DNA of 64,000 nucleotides from Sphingobacteriales bacterium 44-61 (GCA_001898405.1 MKTW01000001.1:558001-622000), one strand, 5' to 3'; positions 8,419-17,879 are shown, counted from the first letter of the stretch. Made by a program: numbers and translations. Notes: generated by a model not told the origin, from the sequence alone.

Positions 8419-9975
8419 TCACTTGCTTTCCATCTTTATCACCGGCACGATCATTTCTTCCAGGCTCACTCCGCCATGCTGGAATGTATTGCGGTAATAA
8501 TTCACATAATGATTGTAGTTGTTGGGATAGCACAGAAAACCATCTTCCTTGGCAAAGATGAAAGAAGAATTAATGGTTGGCACCGGCAAACCCACTTCAC
8601 GGGGATCACGGTAAGCCAGCACTTCCTTAGGCTCATAATTCAGATTGCGCCCATGTTTATAGCGAAGATTGGTGGTTGTTTGCTTATCCCCGATCACTTT
8701 GTAAGGCGTTTTCACTCTCACACTGCCATGATCTGTCGCCAGCACGATCTTGATCTTCTTATCTGCAATTTTTTTCAATGCCTGATGCAGCGGCGAATGT
8801 TCAAACCAACTGGTCGTAATGCTCCGGTAGCTCATTTCATCACCAGCCAGTTCTTTCAACACTTCCATTTCTGTGCGCGCATGGCTCAACATGTCCACAA
8901 AATTGTACACGATCACATTCAGATCATTCGTGAGCAAGTTATGTATATTATTCACCAGTTCAAGCCCGGCCTGGTTATTCAACACTTTGGTATAAGAGAC
9001 CTTCAGATCATTTTTCCCCAGTCGCCGCATCTGTGCCCTGAAGAACTCTTCTTCATGAAGATTCTTGCCCCCTTCTTCATCATCATTTTTCCATTGCTGC
9101 GGGAATTGCTTCTCTATCTCCACAGGCAGGAGGCCGGCGAAAATAGCATTGCGCGCATATTGCGTGGCAGTGGGCAGGATACTGTAAAAACTATCTTCTT
9201 CCAGTATGCGGAAGCTTTCTGCAAATATGGGCTGTATTGCCTTCCACTGATCAAAACGGAGATTATCGATCAGGATAAAAAACAACGGCGTCCCCTTTTC
9301 CAGGTGCGGCATTACTTTGAACTTCACCAGGCTATGGCTCATCACAGGGCCATCCTTGCTTTTAGGGCTTACCCATGAGGCATAGTTGCGGGATATGAAT
9401 TTGAAAAACTCTGTATTCGCCTCACCTTTCTGGCTCTGTAAAACCTCCTGCATTTCCGGGCTGTCGCTTTTCTGCATTTCCAGTTCCCAGTACACCAGTT
9501 TCCGGTAAATATCCATCCATTCATTATAATCGGGATTGCTGTTGAGCGCCATGAACAGGTTGCGGAATTGCTGCTGGTAGGCTGTAGTGGTCTTTTCTGC
9601 CACCAGTCTTTTATTGTCGATGATCTTTTTCAGGCTTAGCCAAACCTGGTTGGGATTTACCGGCTTGATCAGGTAATCGGATATCTGGCTGCCGATGGCT
9701 TCATCCATCAGGTTCTCCGTTTCATTCTTGGTGATAAGCACTACGGGCAGGGATTGCTTCAGTTCCTTGATCTTAGCCAATGTTTCCAGCCCGGTGATAC
9801 CAGGCATGCTTTCATCGATCAGCACCACATCAACCGGATTTTCCTTTACAAAGTCAATAGCATCGAACCCATTGGTAAAGGTCTGTACCTCATACCCCTT
9901 ATTCTCCAAAAACAGTTTTTGCGATTGCAAGCTTTCGATCTCATCGTCTACCCAGATAATTTTTGCCAAGGCCAT
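8419..9975 (-). CDS. porX: PorX-type response regulator with PglZ domain (T9SS regulator)
   Basis: A 518-residue cytosolic response regulator. Residues 1-120 form a CheY-like receiver with acidic D10/D11, phospho-acceptor D54 (LIDESMPG) and K104 in the YLIKP turn. A helical linker leads to a PglZ domain of the alkaline-phosphatase fold. Candidate metal and catalytic residues are D237 (ILIDNLRFDQ), T269/T271 (LPTATQY), D361 (NFVDMLSH), D415/H416 (ATDHGS) and H500 (FQHGG). This matches PorX, which works with the histidine kinase PorY and the sigma factor SigP to control T9SS genes and acts as a phosphodiesterase in studied members. PorY is not in the window. T9SS client proteins are encoded at 22.6, 25.6 and 35 kb. 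Confidence 0.92.
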   Translation of the reverse strand: MALAKIIWVDDEIESLQSQKLFLENKGYEVQTFTNGFDAIDFVKENPVDVVLIDESMPGITGLETLAKIKELKQSLPVVLITKNETENLMDEAIGSQISDYLIKPVNPNQVWLSLKKIIDNKRLVAEKTTTAYQQQFRNLFMALNSNPDYNEWMDIYRKLVYWELEMQKSDSPEMQEVLQSQKGEANTEFFKFISRNYASWVSPKSKDGPVMSHSLVKFKVMPHLEKGTPLFFILIDNLRFDQWKAIQPIFAESFRILEEDSFYSILPTATQYARNAIFAGLLPVEIEKQFPQQWKNDDEEGGKNLHEEEFFRAQMRRLGKNDLKVSYTKVLNNQAGLELVNNIHNLLTNDLNVIVYNFVDMLSHARTEMEVLKELAGDEMSYRSITTSWFEHSPLHQALKKIADKKIKIVLATDHGSVRVKTPYKVIGDKQTTTNLRYKHGRNLNYEPKEVLAYRDPREVGLPVPTINSSFIFAKEDGFLCYPNNYNHYVNYYRNTFQHGGVSLEEMIVPVIKMESK

Positions 9976-10064
9976 GTGTAAAATTTATCGAATTATATCG
10001 GTATAATATTATAAAATAATTTTAACCCAATCATTCAAAAATAGCTTTTTCGCGGCTGCCTCCG

Positions 10065-10072
10065 TACTTTTG
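10065..10072 (+). promoter_or_regulatory. Bacteroidota -7 promoter element TACTTTTG
   Basis: An exact match to TAnnTTTG, 38 nt before the ATG of the HD-domain gene, in the divergent gap with porX. No clear -33 TTG was found. Confidence 0.5.
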
Positions 10073-10109
10073 CCGGCTACCTGAGGGGGGCTTTAACAAA
10101 AACTCAACA

Positions 10110-11330
10110 ATGGCTGCAGTCAGAAAGATCATCAACGACCCCGTATATGGTTTTATTACCATCGACGAGCCTTTGATCCTTCAAATCATATCGCATCCTT
10201 ACTATCAAAGGTTGCGTAATATACACCAGATGGCTTTTGCACACCTGGTATATCCTGGTGCTGTTCATTCCCGCCTGCATCATTCATTGGGCGCTTACCA
10301 CCTCATGTGCAATGCCCTCAGCGAATTGAAAAGTAAAGGCATCGAAATCAGCCATGACGAAGAACTCGGCGCCAAGATCGCTATCCTGCTTCATGATGCA
10401 GGACATGGGCCCTTTTCCCATACACTGGAGCAGGAACTCATCCCCGGCGTTCATCATGAGCAAATATCCTTCCTGATCATGCAGGTGCTGAATGCAGAGT
10501 TCAACGGGCAACTGGACACCGCTTTAGCTATTTTCACCAATAATCATCCCAAAAGGTTTCTCCATCAGCTGGTGTCAGGGCAACTGGATGTGGACAGGAT
10601 GGATTATCTCAACCGCGACAGCTTTTTTACCGGCGTGGCAGAAGGCGTGATCGGTTATGACCGTATCATCAAAATGTTGACGGTAAAAGACGGAGAGCTG
10701 ATGGTGGAAGAAAAAGGCATTTATTCCATTGAAAAATTTCTTGTTTCCCGCCGCCTTATGTACTGGCAGGTTTATCTGCACAAGACAGTACTGGGTGCTG
10801 AAATGATGCTGGTAAAGATCATCCGCAGAGCTAAAGAACTTATCCGGAAAGGGGAAGGATTGCATGCCGCTTCAAAGGTGCTGGACAATATGCTGAAGAA
10901 CCCGCAGGACTATCAGAACATGAGCGATGCCCTGCAGATCTTTTGCCGCCTGGATGATCATGATGTGCTGGCTACTATTAAAAACTGGAGCTGGCATCCG
11001 GATAAAATATTGCGACTGCTTTGCCGTTCTTTAATTGACAGGCATTTGTATAAAGTGAAATTGCAGGCAGAGCCGATCAATCCTGCTCTTACCAATCAAA
11101 AGGTACAGGAAGTGGCCGCTTTGCTGGAATTGAATGAAGAAGAAACCGCCGAATATTTTGTATTTACCGGCGAAGCCAGCAACACTACCTACAATCCTGC
11201 CGATGAAAGGATCAATATCCTTTTCAAGGACGGAACGATCAAAGACATATCACAGGTAGACAATGCGCTGATACAGCACAATCTCAGCAGCACTGTTAAA
11301 AAATATTACATTTGTTACTGGAGAATTTGA
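10110..11330 (+). CDS. HD-domain phosphohydrolase (dNTPase/SAMHD1-like)
   Basis: A 406-residue protein of the HD superfamily. Metal ligands are visible as H in HSRLHHSLGAYHL, HD in LLHDAGHGPFSHTLE and D in LDVDRMDYLNRD. The latter is the DxxDYxxRD signature of dGTPase/SAMHD1-like proteins. The C-terminal half is helical. In Bacteroidota this gene commonly precedes lpxD, as here (51 nt to the chosen lpxD start). It probably hydrolyses nucleotides, though the natural substrate in this lineage is not established to my knowledge. I see no reason to call it a defence gene. Confidence 0.85.
   Translation: MAAVRKIINDPVYGFITIDEPLILQIISHPYYQRLRNIHQMAFAHLVYPGAVHSRLHHSLGAYHLMCNALSELKSKGIEISHDEELGAKIAILLHDAGHGPFSHTLEQELIPGVHHEQISFLIMQVLNAEFNGQLDTALAIFTNNHPKRFLHQLVSGQLDVDRMDYLNRDSFFTGVAEGVIGYDRIIKMLTVKDGELMVEEKGIYSIEKFLVSRRLMYWQVYLHKTVLGAEMMLVKIIRRAKELIRKGEGLHAASKVLDNMLKNPQDYQNMSDALQIFCRLDDHDVLATIKNWSWHPDKILRLLCRSLIDRHLYKVKLQAEPINPALTNQKVQEVAALLELNEEETAEYFVFTGEASNTTYNPADERINILFKDGTIKDISQVDNALIQHNLSSTVKKYYICYWRI
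11307..11314 (+). promoter_or_regulatory. Bacteroidota -7 promoter element TACATTTG (lpxD)
   Basis: An exact TAnnTTTG match inside the last codons of the HD gene, about 68 nt before the chosen lpxD start. It could give lpxD its own promoter. Confidence 0.4.
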
Positions 11331-11381
11331 ATGGCTTGATCCTTGCCGTTTTCATTCACCGGAGAAGTAAATCTTTTATTC

Positions 11382-12419
11382 ATGACATTCCCTGTTTCGC
11401 AGATAGCGCTTATCGTAAATGGTAAAGTAGAAGGTGATCCAAATGCTACAGTAGATTCTTTCGGCAAAATTGAAGAAGCAAAGCAAGGGCAGCTCAGTTT
11501 TCTCGCCAACCCGAAATATGAAGAGTTCCTGTACACCACAAAAGCCAGCGTACTGATCATCAATGAAGCATATGAATTGAGGCAACCTGTAGCCACTACG
11601 CTGATCAGGGTACCGGATGCTTATACTGCTTTTGCCACCCTGCTCAGCAAATACCAGGAGATCATGCAACAGCAACTGAGCGGCGTGCAGGAACCCAGTT
11701 ATATTTCAAAAACCGCCAGCTACGGCAAGCAGGTTTTTATCGGTGCTTTTGCCTACCTGGGAGAAAAGGTGAAAATCGGCGACAACACCAAAATATACCC
11801 ACAGGTTTATATAGGGAATAATGTTACCATCGGAGATAATTGCATCATCCATCCCGGTGTAAGGATCTATCACGATTGCACAGTCGGCAATCATGTCACC
11901 ATCCATGCAGGCACCATTATCGGAAGCGATGGTTTTGGTTTTGCCCCACAGGCAGATGGCAGCTTTAAAAAAGTGCCGCAGATTGGGAATGTGATGATCG
12001 AAGATCATGTAGAGATCGGCTCAAACACAACTATTGACAGGGCAACCATTGGCTCCACTATTATCCGCAGCGGTGCCAAGCTGGACAACCTGATACAGAT
12101 CGCACATAATGTTGAGATCGGCAACAGCTCTGTTATTGCAGCTCAGGCCGGCATCAGCGGAAGTACCAAGATCGGCAAGGGCGTTATGATCGGCGGACAG
12201 GCTGGCATCGTAGGCCATATCCAACTCGGTGATGGCGCTAAAGTGAATGCCCAAAGCGGTGTAAGTAAATCCATCGATCCGGGCAAAGCCGTTACAGGGT
12301 CACCTGCACATGACTACACATCTGCACTCCGCAGCCAGGCTGTTACACGCAAATTGCCTGAACTGGAGAAGAGGGTAAAGGAGTTGGAAGCACGAATGGC
12401 GCAGATGGGTCTTCTGTAA
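11382..12419 (+). CDS. lpxD: UDP-3-O-(3-hydroxyacyl)glucosamine N-acyltransferase
   Basis: LpxD adds the second acyl chain in lipid A synthesis, after LpxC, in the cytosol. The protein is about 345 residues. An N-terminal uridine-binding domain (KQGQLSFLANPKYEEFL) is followed by a left-handed beta-helix of hexapeptide repeats (about residues 110-300) with the catalytic-site region IAHNVEIGNSSVIAAQAGISGS. A C-terminal helix (LPELEKRVKELEARM) completes it. The ATG at 11382 gives the standard N-terminus MTFPVSQIALIVNGKVEGD; an earlier TTG at 11343 is less likely. It sits after the HD gene, but lpxC-fabZ is 4 kb further on. Confidence 0.93.
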   Translation: MTFPVSQIALIVNGKVEGDPNATVDSFGKIEEAKQGQLSFLANPKYEEFLYTTKASVLIINEAYELRQPVATTLIRVPDAYTAFATLLSKYQEIMQQQLSGVQEPSYISKTASYGKQVFIGAFAYLGEKVKIGDNTKIYPQVYIGNNVTIGDNCIIHPGVRIYHDCTVGNHVTIHAGTIIGSDGFGFAPQADGSFKKVPQIGNVMIEDHVEIGSNTTIDRATIGSTIIRSGAKLDNLIQIAHNVEIGNSSVIAAQAGISGSTKIGKGVMIGGQAGIVGHIQLGDGAKVNAQSGVSKSIDPGKAVTGSPAHDYTSALRSQAVTRKLPELEKRVKELEARMAQMGLL

Positions 12420-12438
12420 GAAAGAGCTTTTGTTAACC

Positions 12439-12463
12439 GCGAATGGTGCGAATGCGCTAATGC
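12439..12463. repeat. Intergenic 9-nt-period repeat (GCGAATGGT GCGAATGCG)
   Basis: GCGAATGGTGCGAATGCG followed by CTAATGC is the reverse-strand form of the CATTCGCGC family at 2195 and 18138. It lies just downstream of lpxD. The rest of the 254-bp gap to the vWA gene shows nothing else that I can support. Confidence 0.55.
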
Positions 12464-12673
12464 CCCGGAGCATTATGCTTTGATGTACTGTCTCCTACTT
12501 TATTTTGTTGTCTTTCATATGAAACGGTGTCCTTGCTGCCAGTAAGGCATGGGCTGTGAGGAATTTGTTGCCGGTTCTTCAGAAAGTTAAAGAATACCTA
12601 AAGCCTTCTTCTTTGAATAGAGATCATATGTAATAATTATCTGGTGGCATCTCTTTTCTCAAAACCATCTGTT

Positions 12674-13867
12674 ATGCGCAGCCTTATAAAACCGGCAGTT
12701 ATGGCCCTCTTATTATTAGGGTCTGTTTATGCCTTAGCTAAATTTCAAAAAGAGAAAAGATCAGCACAGTCACAAACACCCTCGCCTGTGGATATTCCTG
12801 AAAAAAATACGGCCGGTTCTGCCAAAATACAGGCAGCGGTGCTCCTGGATGTAAGCAATAGCATGGACGGGCTTATTGATCAGGCAAAAGCGCAGCTATG
12901 GAATATGGTGAGTGTGATGGGCAAAGCCAGTTGTAATGGCATTGCCCCTGCCGTGGAGATAGCTTTGTATGAATATGGCCGCCCTGCCAATGATGAAAAA
13001 AAGGGCTATGTAAAACAGATCAGCGGCTTCACTACGGATCTTGATCAGATATCGCAAAAGCTTTTTTCCCTTACCACTAATGGCGGCGATGAATATTGCG
13101 GACAGGTGATGTACAGCTCCCTTACCGAAATGGATTGGGACACTTCCGCCAGTAGTTATAAAGTGATCTTTATAGCAGGCAATGAAGATTTCCTGCAGGG
13201 AAAACTCAGTTTCACTACTGCCTGCTCAGAAGCACGCAAAAAAAATGTAATCGTAAACACCATTTATTGTGGCGACAGGATGCAAGGCCTCCGTGAACAC
13301 TGGAACCTGGGCAGCGAATGCGGTGCAGGCAGCTATACACACATTAACCAGGACGCAAAGATCGAAGATGTTGCCACTCCTTACGACAATACACTTTTTC
13401 TTTTGAATGATCAATTGAACAAAACGTATATGACCTACGGAGCAGAGGGCGAAGCCAGTTATCGCAAACAGGCAGAAGTGGACGACCTTAATAAAAAGAT
13501 GAACAAATCTGTAATGGCCAAGCGCGTAGCCGTAAAAAGCAAAAAAGAACTTTATTACAACACAGGCTGGGACCTTGTGGATGCCAGCAAAAAGGACAGC
13601 ACCTTCTACCAAAAAGTAGATATGAAAACCCTACCCGATAGCCTGAAAACAAAATCAAGACTGGAACTAAAACAGGCAATTTCAAAAAAATCAACTGAAA
13701 GAGATGCCATCCAAAAAGAAATAGAAACCATCAATACAAAACGGGAAACATTTATCGCCACAGAAAAAACAAAAACAGCGAATACTAAAGGCGATCAAAC
13801 ACTGGAAACAGAAATTGAAAAGATCATCCGGCAACAAGCCTCCCGTTTCAACATGACAATCAAATAA
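12674..13867 (+). CDS. Exported vWA-domain protein
   Basis: About 397 residues. The N-terminus (MRSLIKPAVMALLLLGSVYALA) is a signal peptide or membrane anchor. A von Willebrand A domain follows with the MIDAS motif DVSNSMDG (DxSxS) and a later FIAGNEDF strand, so it probably binds a divalent metal and a partner protein in the periplasm. Several cysteines (ASCNG, EYCGQ, TACSEA, IYCGD, SECGAG) could form disulfides. The C-terminal 120 residues are a charged, helical, probably coiled-coil tail. A GTG at 12644 would extend the frame, but the ATG at 12674 gives a cleaner leader. The metzincin gene follows 122 bp downstream in the same direction, so a joint role is possible. No family name is offered. 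Confidence 0.72.
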   Translation: MRSLIKPAVMALLLLGSVYALAKFQKEKRSAQSQTPSPVDIPEKNTAGSAKIQAAVLLDVSNSMDGLIDQAKAQLWNMVSVMGKASCNGIAPAVEIALYEYGRPANDEKKGYVKQISGFTTDLDQISQKLFSLTTNGGDEYCGQVMYSSLTEMDWDTSASSYKVIFIAGNEDFLQGKLSFTTACSEARKKNVIVNTIYCGDRMQGLREHWNLGSECGAGSYTHINQDAKIEDVATPYDNTLFLLNDQLNKTYMTYGAEGEASYRKQAEVDDLNKKMNKSVMAKRVAVKSKKELYYNTGWDLVDASKKDSTFYQKVDMKTLPDSLKTKSRLELKQAISKKSTERDAIQKEIETINTKRETFIATEKTKTANTKGDQTLETEIEKIIRQQASRFNMTIK

Positions 13868-13886
13868 ACCCCTTTTATAAACGACC

Positions 13887-13940
13887 CCTTCCCGTCTTCC
13901 CGCCTTACCGGTAGAAAAACTTACCGGTAAGACAGGAAGG
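13887..13940. repeat. REP-like palindromic repeat, copy 1
   Basis: An imperfect inverted repeat has arms ending in CTTCCCGCCTTACCGGTA and TTACCGGTAAGACAGGAAGG around a short A-rich loop. It lies between the vWA and metzincin genes. A nearly identical but perfect palindrome is at 45584-45645, so this is a dispersed element. Confidence 0.75.
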
Positions 13941-13989
13941 ATGCTTCAATACTTAATCCTTAAATTGGGCTTTAAACAAACCGATTGTT

Positions 13990-16422
13990 ATGGCCCGTAT
14001 TATTAGCTGCTTACTACTCTTTTCTTTGTCTTTCCTTTCTGTAAACGCACAGAATCTCTCTTCCATCGAAGACAAGACAAAAAATCTCAAAAAATATGAA
14101 GGATTCCTGAATTATTACTGGGATGAGAACACCGGTAAGATCTGGCTGGAAATAGATAAGCTGGACACCGAAATACTTTATATCACATCCCTGCCTGCAG
14201 GGCTAGGCTCCAATGATATCGGCCTCGATAGAGGTCTTCTCGGTGGCTCACGTATTGTCCGTTTCAACCGCACCGGCCGCAAGTTGCTGATGACACAACC
14301 CAATTATGATTACCGTGCTATTACCAGTGATAAAGCAGAAAAAAGAGCAGTGGAACAGTCCTTTGCCCAATCTGTATTGTGGGGTTTTAATATTGAAGCG
14401 GAATCCAATGGTCATCTGTTGGTAGACGCTACTGATTTCATATTCCGCGATGCCATGAAAGTAGCCAGCCGTATCCGTGGTATGCGCCAGGGAAATTATT
14501 CACTGGATAAAACAAGATCGGCTTTTTATTTACCCCAAAGCAAGAACTTCCCGCTCAATACCGAACTGGAAGCCACTGTCACTTTTGTAAACAATGATGG
14601 AGAAGCGGGAAATTATGTCCAGGCTGTTACTCCTTCCGCTGAAGCGATCACCTTGCGCATTCATCATTCCTTTGTACAGTTGCCAGACAATAATTATAAA
14701 CCACGCCTGTTTGATGCCCGCAGCAGCTATATCAATATGTCTTACTTTGATTACAGCACACCGGTATCAGAACCGATTGATAAATATTTTATCCTCCGTC
14801 ACCGACTGCAGAAAAAGGACCCCACTGCTGCCAAAAGCGAAGCGGTAAAACCGATCATTTATTATCTCGACAATGGCACGCCCGAACCTATCCGCAGTGC
14901 ATTGTTGGAAGGAGCGCAATGGTGGAACCAGGCATTTGAAGCCGCTGGTTATATCAATGCATTCCAGGTAAAAGTTTTGCCGGAAGATGCTGATCCGATG
15001 GATGTCCGTTACAATATGATCAACTGGGTGCATCGTGCCACCCGCGGATGGTCATATGGCTATTCAGTTTCCGATCCACGCACCGGTGAGATCATCAAAG
15101 GAAATGTAACATTGGGTTCCCTGCGCGTGCGCCAGGATTATCTTATTGCTTCAGGGCTGCTTGCTCCATTCGAGAACGGAGTGCCTGCAGATAATAAAAT
15201 GATGAAGATGGCATTGGACAGGTTAAAACAATTATCTGCACATGAAATAGGGCACACGCTCGGATTGATGCATAATTATGCAGCAAGCGTGGTCAACCGT
15301 TCCAGTGTGATGGACTATCCTCCACCCGCCGTAGACCTTGATGCAAATGGCGAGATCAGCCTGGATAAGGCTTATGCCAATGGCATTGGCGAATGGGATA
15401 AGCTGAGCATCACCTGGGGCTACCAGGACTTCCCTCCAGGCACTGATGAAAAGAAAGCGTTAGATAAATTATTATCTGATGGATATAAAAAAGGATTGCA
15501 GTTCATCAGCGACCGCGATGCACGTGCCCCCGGAGGTCTTCACCCGAATGCGCATTTATGGGACAATGGGAAAAACCCTGTGGAAGAATTGAACCATGTA
15601 ATGAAAGTGCGCAATAAGGCACTCAGCAAATTTGGCGAGAATAATATCCGCCCCGGCACGCCTATGGCTTTCCTGGAAGATGCATTAGTACCCGTTTATC
15701 TTTTTCATCGCTACCAGGTAGAGGCGGTAACCAAACTCGTGGGTGGTATGGATTACCGTTATTCATTGCGCGGGGATGGCCAATTGATCACCCAGCCCCT
15801 TTCAAAAGCAGAGCAATTAGCTGCCCTGCAAGCTGTGATCACAACAATTGATCCTTCAACCCTGGTATTACCCGAGCGCATTGTCAAACTGATCCCGCCA
15901 CGCCCGGCAGGTTATGGCAATAGTCGTGAACTATTCAAGAAAAGAGGAGGCATGGCTTTCGATGCATTAAGTCCTGCAGAAACAGCAGCCGATCTCCCCC
16001 TCTCGTTCCTATTCAACAGCGACAGGCTCAATCGCCTTGCCGGCAACACGGCGCAGGCCAATAATCTCGGATTATATGAAATGGTGGATGCACTCGTAAA
16101 AGCTACCTGGAAAGCGCCACGCCGCAAAGGCATGGAAGCATTGGTGCAACAGCAGACCGAACAGATACTGCTGACTTATCTTTTGGCCGCAAGCGTAAAT
16201 GAGAACAATTCTTTTATCACCCGTTCCGTCATCCAGCAATCCCTGGCTGAATTAAAAAGCTTCCTGGAAACCAAAAAGAAAACCAGCACAGAGCCTCTTT
16301 ATAGCGGCCATCTGCTGTTGGCTTTGGAAAGAATGAAGGCTCCCGGTGATGCTAAACCCACTATCCATGCGGTGGCTCCTCCGGGTGCTCCCATCGGCTG
16401 CGGGGAAGGATTCACAGAATAA
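13990..16422 (+). CDS. Exported zinc metalloprotease, metzincin type (DUF5117/DUF4953-like)
   Basis: An 810-residue exported protein with a signal peptide (ISCLLLFSLSFLSVNAQ). The catalytic motif HEIGHTLGLMH gives zinc ligands H418, H422 and H428 with E419 as base. A Met-turn follows at SSVMDYPPP (M441). This HExxHxxGxxH plus Met-turn layout defines metzincins. The N-terminal third, with beta-rich segments and VTFVNNDGE, and the long C-terminal region resemble the DUF5117-DUF4953 family of Bacteroidota and Proteobacteria. There is no T9SS sorting domain, so it is probably periplasmic or released by another route. The physiological substrate is unknown. It lies between the vWA gene and lpxC-fabZ. 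Confidence 0.87.
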   Translation: MARIISCLLLFSLSFLSVNAQNLSSIEDKTKNLKKYEGFLNYYWDENTGKIWLEIDKLDTEILYITSLPAGLGSNDIGLDRGLLGGSRIVRFNRTGRKLLMTQPNYDYRAITSDKAEKRAVEQSFAQSVLWGFNIEAESNGHLLVDATDFIFRDAMKVASRIRGMRQGNYSLDKTRSAFYLPQSKNFPLNTELEATVTFVNNDGEAGNYVQAVTPSAEAITLRIHHSFVQLPDNNYKPRLFDARSSYINMSYFDYSTPVSEPIDKYFILRHRLQKKDPTAAKSEAVKPIIYYLDNGTPEPIRSALLEGAQWWNQAFEAAGYINAFQVKVLPEDADPMDVRYNMINWVHRATRGWSYGYSVSDPRTGEIIKGNVTLGSLRVRQDYLIASGLLAPFENGVPADNKMMKMALDRLKQLSAHEIGHTLGLMHNYAASVVNRSSVMDYPPPAVDLDANGEISLDKAYANGIGEWDKLSITWGYQDFPPGTDEKKALDKLLSDGYKKGLQFISDRDARAPGGLHPNAHLWDNGKNPVEELNHVMKVRNKALSKFGENNIRPGTPMAFLEDALVPVYLFHRYQVEAVTKLVGGMDYRYSLRGDGQLITQPLSKAEQLAALQAVITTIDPSTLVLPERIVKLIPPRPAGYGNSRELFKKRGGMAFDALSPAETAADLPLSFLFNSDRLNRLAGNTAQANNLGLYEMVDALVKATWKAPRRKGMEALVQQQTEQILLTYLLAASVNENNSFITRSVIQQSLAELKSFLETKKKTSTEPLYSGHLLLALERMKAPGDAKPTIHAVAPPGAPIGCGEGFTE

Positions 16423-16444
16423 AGGATGACTGAAGCTTATACAC

Positions 16445-16452
16445 TATCTTTG
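16445..16452 (+). promoter_or_regulatory. Bacteroidota -7 promoter element TATCTTTG (lpxC-fabZ)
   Basis: An exact TAnnTTTG match, 24 nt upstream of the lpxC-fabZ ATG. This suggests transcription independent of the upstream metzincin gene. Confidence 0.55.
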
Positions 16453-16475
16453 CTGCCTCTCAAGAATATAAAAGC

Positions 16476-17879
16476 ATGAATGTCAACTTCAATCCTGATA
16501 AACAACATACGCTGAAAAAGGAAATCAGTATCTCGGGCACCGGCCTGCACACAGGCGTGATGGCCGATCTTACCCTTAAGCCTGCCATGCCGGGATTTGG
16601 TTTCCAGTTTCAACGGGTTGACCTGCCCAATAAACCGGTCATTAAAGCAGATTGTGATCTTGTAACCGACACCAGCCGGGGCACTACCCTGCAAAGCAAT
16701 GGAGCTTCTGTAAGCACGGTGGAGCACGTACTGGCCGCCCTGGTAGGAATGGGCGTAGACAACTGTTTGATCGAGATCAATGGCCCTGAAATGCCTATTA
16801 TGGATGGCAGTTCTGAGCCGTTTGTTGAGCTTATTGAAGAAGCAGGCTTGCTGGAACAGGATGCCGCTAAAGTCTGGTACACCATAGATGAAAATATTTA
16901 TCACTATGACGAGGCCAAAAGAGTGGAAATGGTCGTAATGCCAGCACTCGACTACCAGATCACTACCCTGATCGATTTCAATTCACCGGTCCTGGGCACG
17001 CAGCATGCTGAGCTGAAAAAAATGACCGAATTCAAGGAAAAGATCGCCCCCTGCCGCACTTTCTGCTTTCTCCATGAACTGGAAATGCTGCTGGACAATA
17101 ACCTGATCAAAGGCGGTGATGTGAACAACGCCATCGTGATCGTTGACAAACCAGTGGATGCAAAAGAAATGGCCCGGTTAAAAGGTATTTTCAAAAAAGA
17201 TAATATCGAAGTAAAAAGCGAAGGCTATCTGAACAACCTGGAGCTCCGCTTTCCCAATGAACCGGCAAGGCACAAACTGCTTGATATCGTAGGAGACCTC
17301 GCTTTGATCGGCTATCCTATAAAAGGAAGGGTGATCGCCAACCGCCCTGGCCACAGCAGCAATGTGGAATTTGCAAAAAAGATCAAACAATATATCAAAA
17401 AGAATAAGCATACACGGGATGTTCCGGTATACAATCCTGCACAACCACCCGTATATGACCTGCAGTTCATTGAAAAAACATTACCTCATCGCTTTCCCTT
17501 CCTGCTGGTCGACAAGATCATTGAACTGACCGACACGAAGATCATAGGCGTTAAGAATGTCACCTTCAACGAATGGTTTTTCCAGGGTCATTTCCCTGGC
17601 AATCCGGTAATGCCCGGCGTACTCCAAATCGAAGCTCTCGCTCAATGCGGAGGCATCCTCGCAATCAATCTCGCCGGCGAAGGCCAGTATGATACCTATT
17701 TCCTGAAGATCGATAACTGCAAATTCAAGCAAATGGTAAGACCCGGAGATACGATGATCTTGAAAATGGAATTGTCCGCTCCGATAAGAAGGGGGATTTG
17801 TGAAATGAAGGGGACGGTGTATGTAGGATCGAAAGTGGCGACAGAGGCGGACCTCGTTGCCCAAATCGTTAAGCGCTGA
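16476..17879 (+). CDS. Bifunctional LpxC-FabZ (UDP-3-O-acyl-GlcNAc deacetylase / 3-hydroxyacyl-ACP dehydratase)
   Basis: A 467-residue fusion typical of Bacteroidota. Residues 1-310 are LpxC, the zinc deacetylase that commits to lipid A synthesis. Candidate zinc ligands are H in STVEHVLAAL and H and D in RHKLLDIVGDLA, and the catalytic histidine is in RPGHSSNVEF. Residues about 325-467 are FabZ, with LPHRFPFLLVDKI and the catalytic hot-dog motif FQGHFPGNPVMPGVLQIEALAQ. The fusion links lipid A deacetylation to fatty-acid elongation. In related genomes lpxA usually follows directly; here a terminator candidate and gyrB follow instead. Confidence 0.96.
   Translation: MNVNFNPDKQHTLKKEISISGTGLHTGVMADLTLKPAMPGFGFQFQRVDLPNKPVIKADCDLVTDTSRGTTLQSNGASVSTVEHVLAALVGMGVDNCLIEINGPEMPIMDGSSEPFVELIEEAGLLEQDAAKVWYTIDENIYHYDEAKRVEMVVMPALDYQITTLIDFNSPVLGTQHAELKKMTEFKEKIAPCRTFCFLHELEMLLDNNLIKGGDVNNAIVIVDKPVDAKEMARLKGIFKKDNIEVKSEGYLNNLELRFPNEPARHKLLDIVGDLALIGYPIKGRVIANRPGHSSNVEFAKKIKQYIKKNKHTRDVPVYNPAQPPVYDLQFIEKTLPHRFPFLLVDKIIELTDTKIIGVKNVTFNEWFFQGHFPGNPVMPGVLQIEALAQCGGILAINLAGEGQYDTYFLKIDNCKFKQMVRPGDTMILKMELSAPIRRGICEMKGTVYVGSKVATEADLVAQIVKR

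Noticed and set aside
8476-9378. 300-codon plus-strand frame opposite porX
   Set aside because: PorX is a complete, well-matched protein on the minus strand; the antisense frame has no domain features.
8419-9975. PglZ domain as part of a BREX or Pgl phage-defence system
   Set aside because: The domain is fused to a CheY-like receiver and no brx/pgl genes are near. The whole chain matches PorX, the T9SS regulator.
10110-11330. HD/SAMHD1-like protein as a phage-defence dNTPase
   Set aside because: It sits before lpxD as in many Bacteroidota and has no toxin, nuclease or mobile gene beside it.
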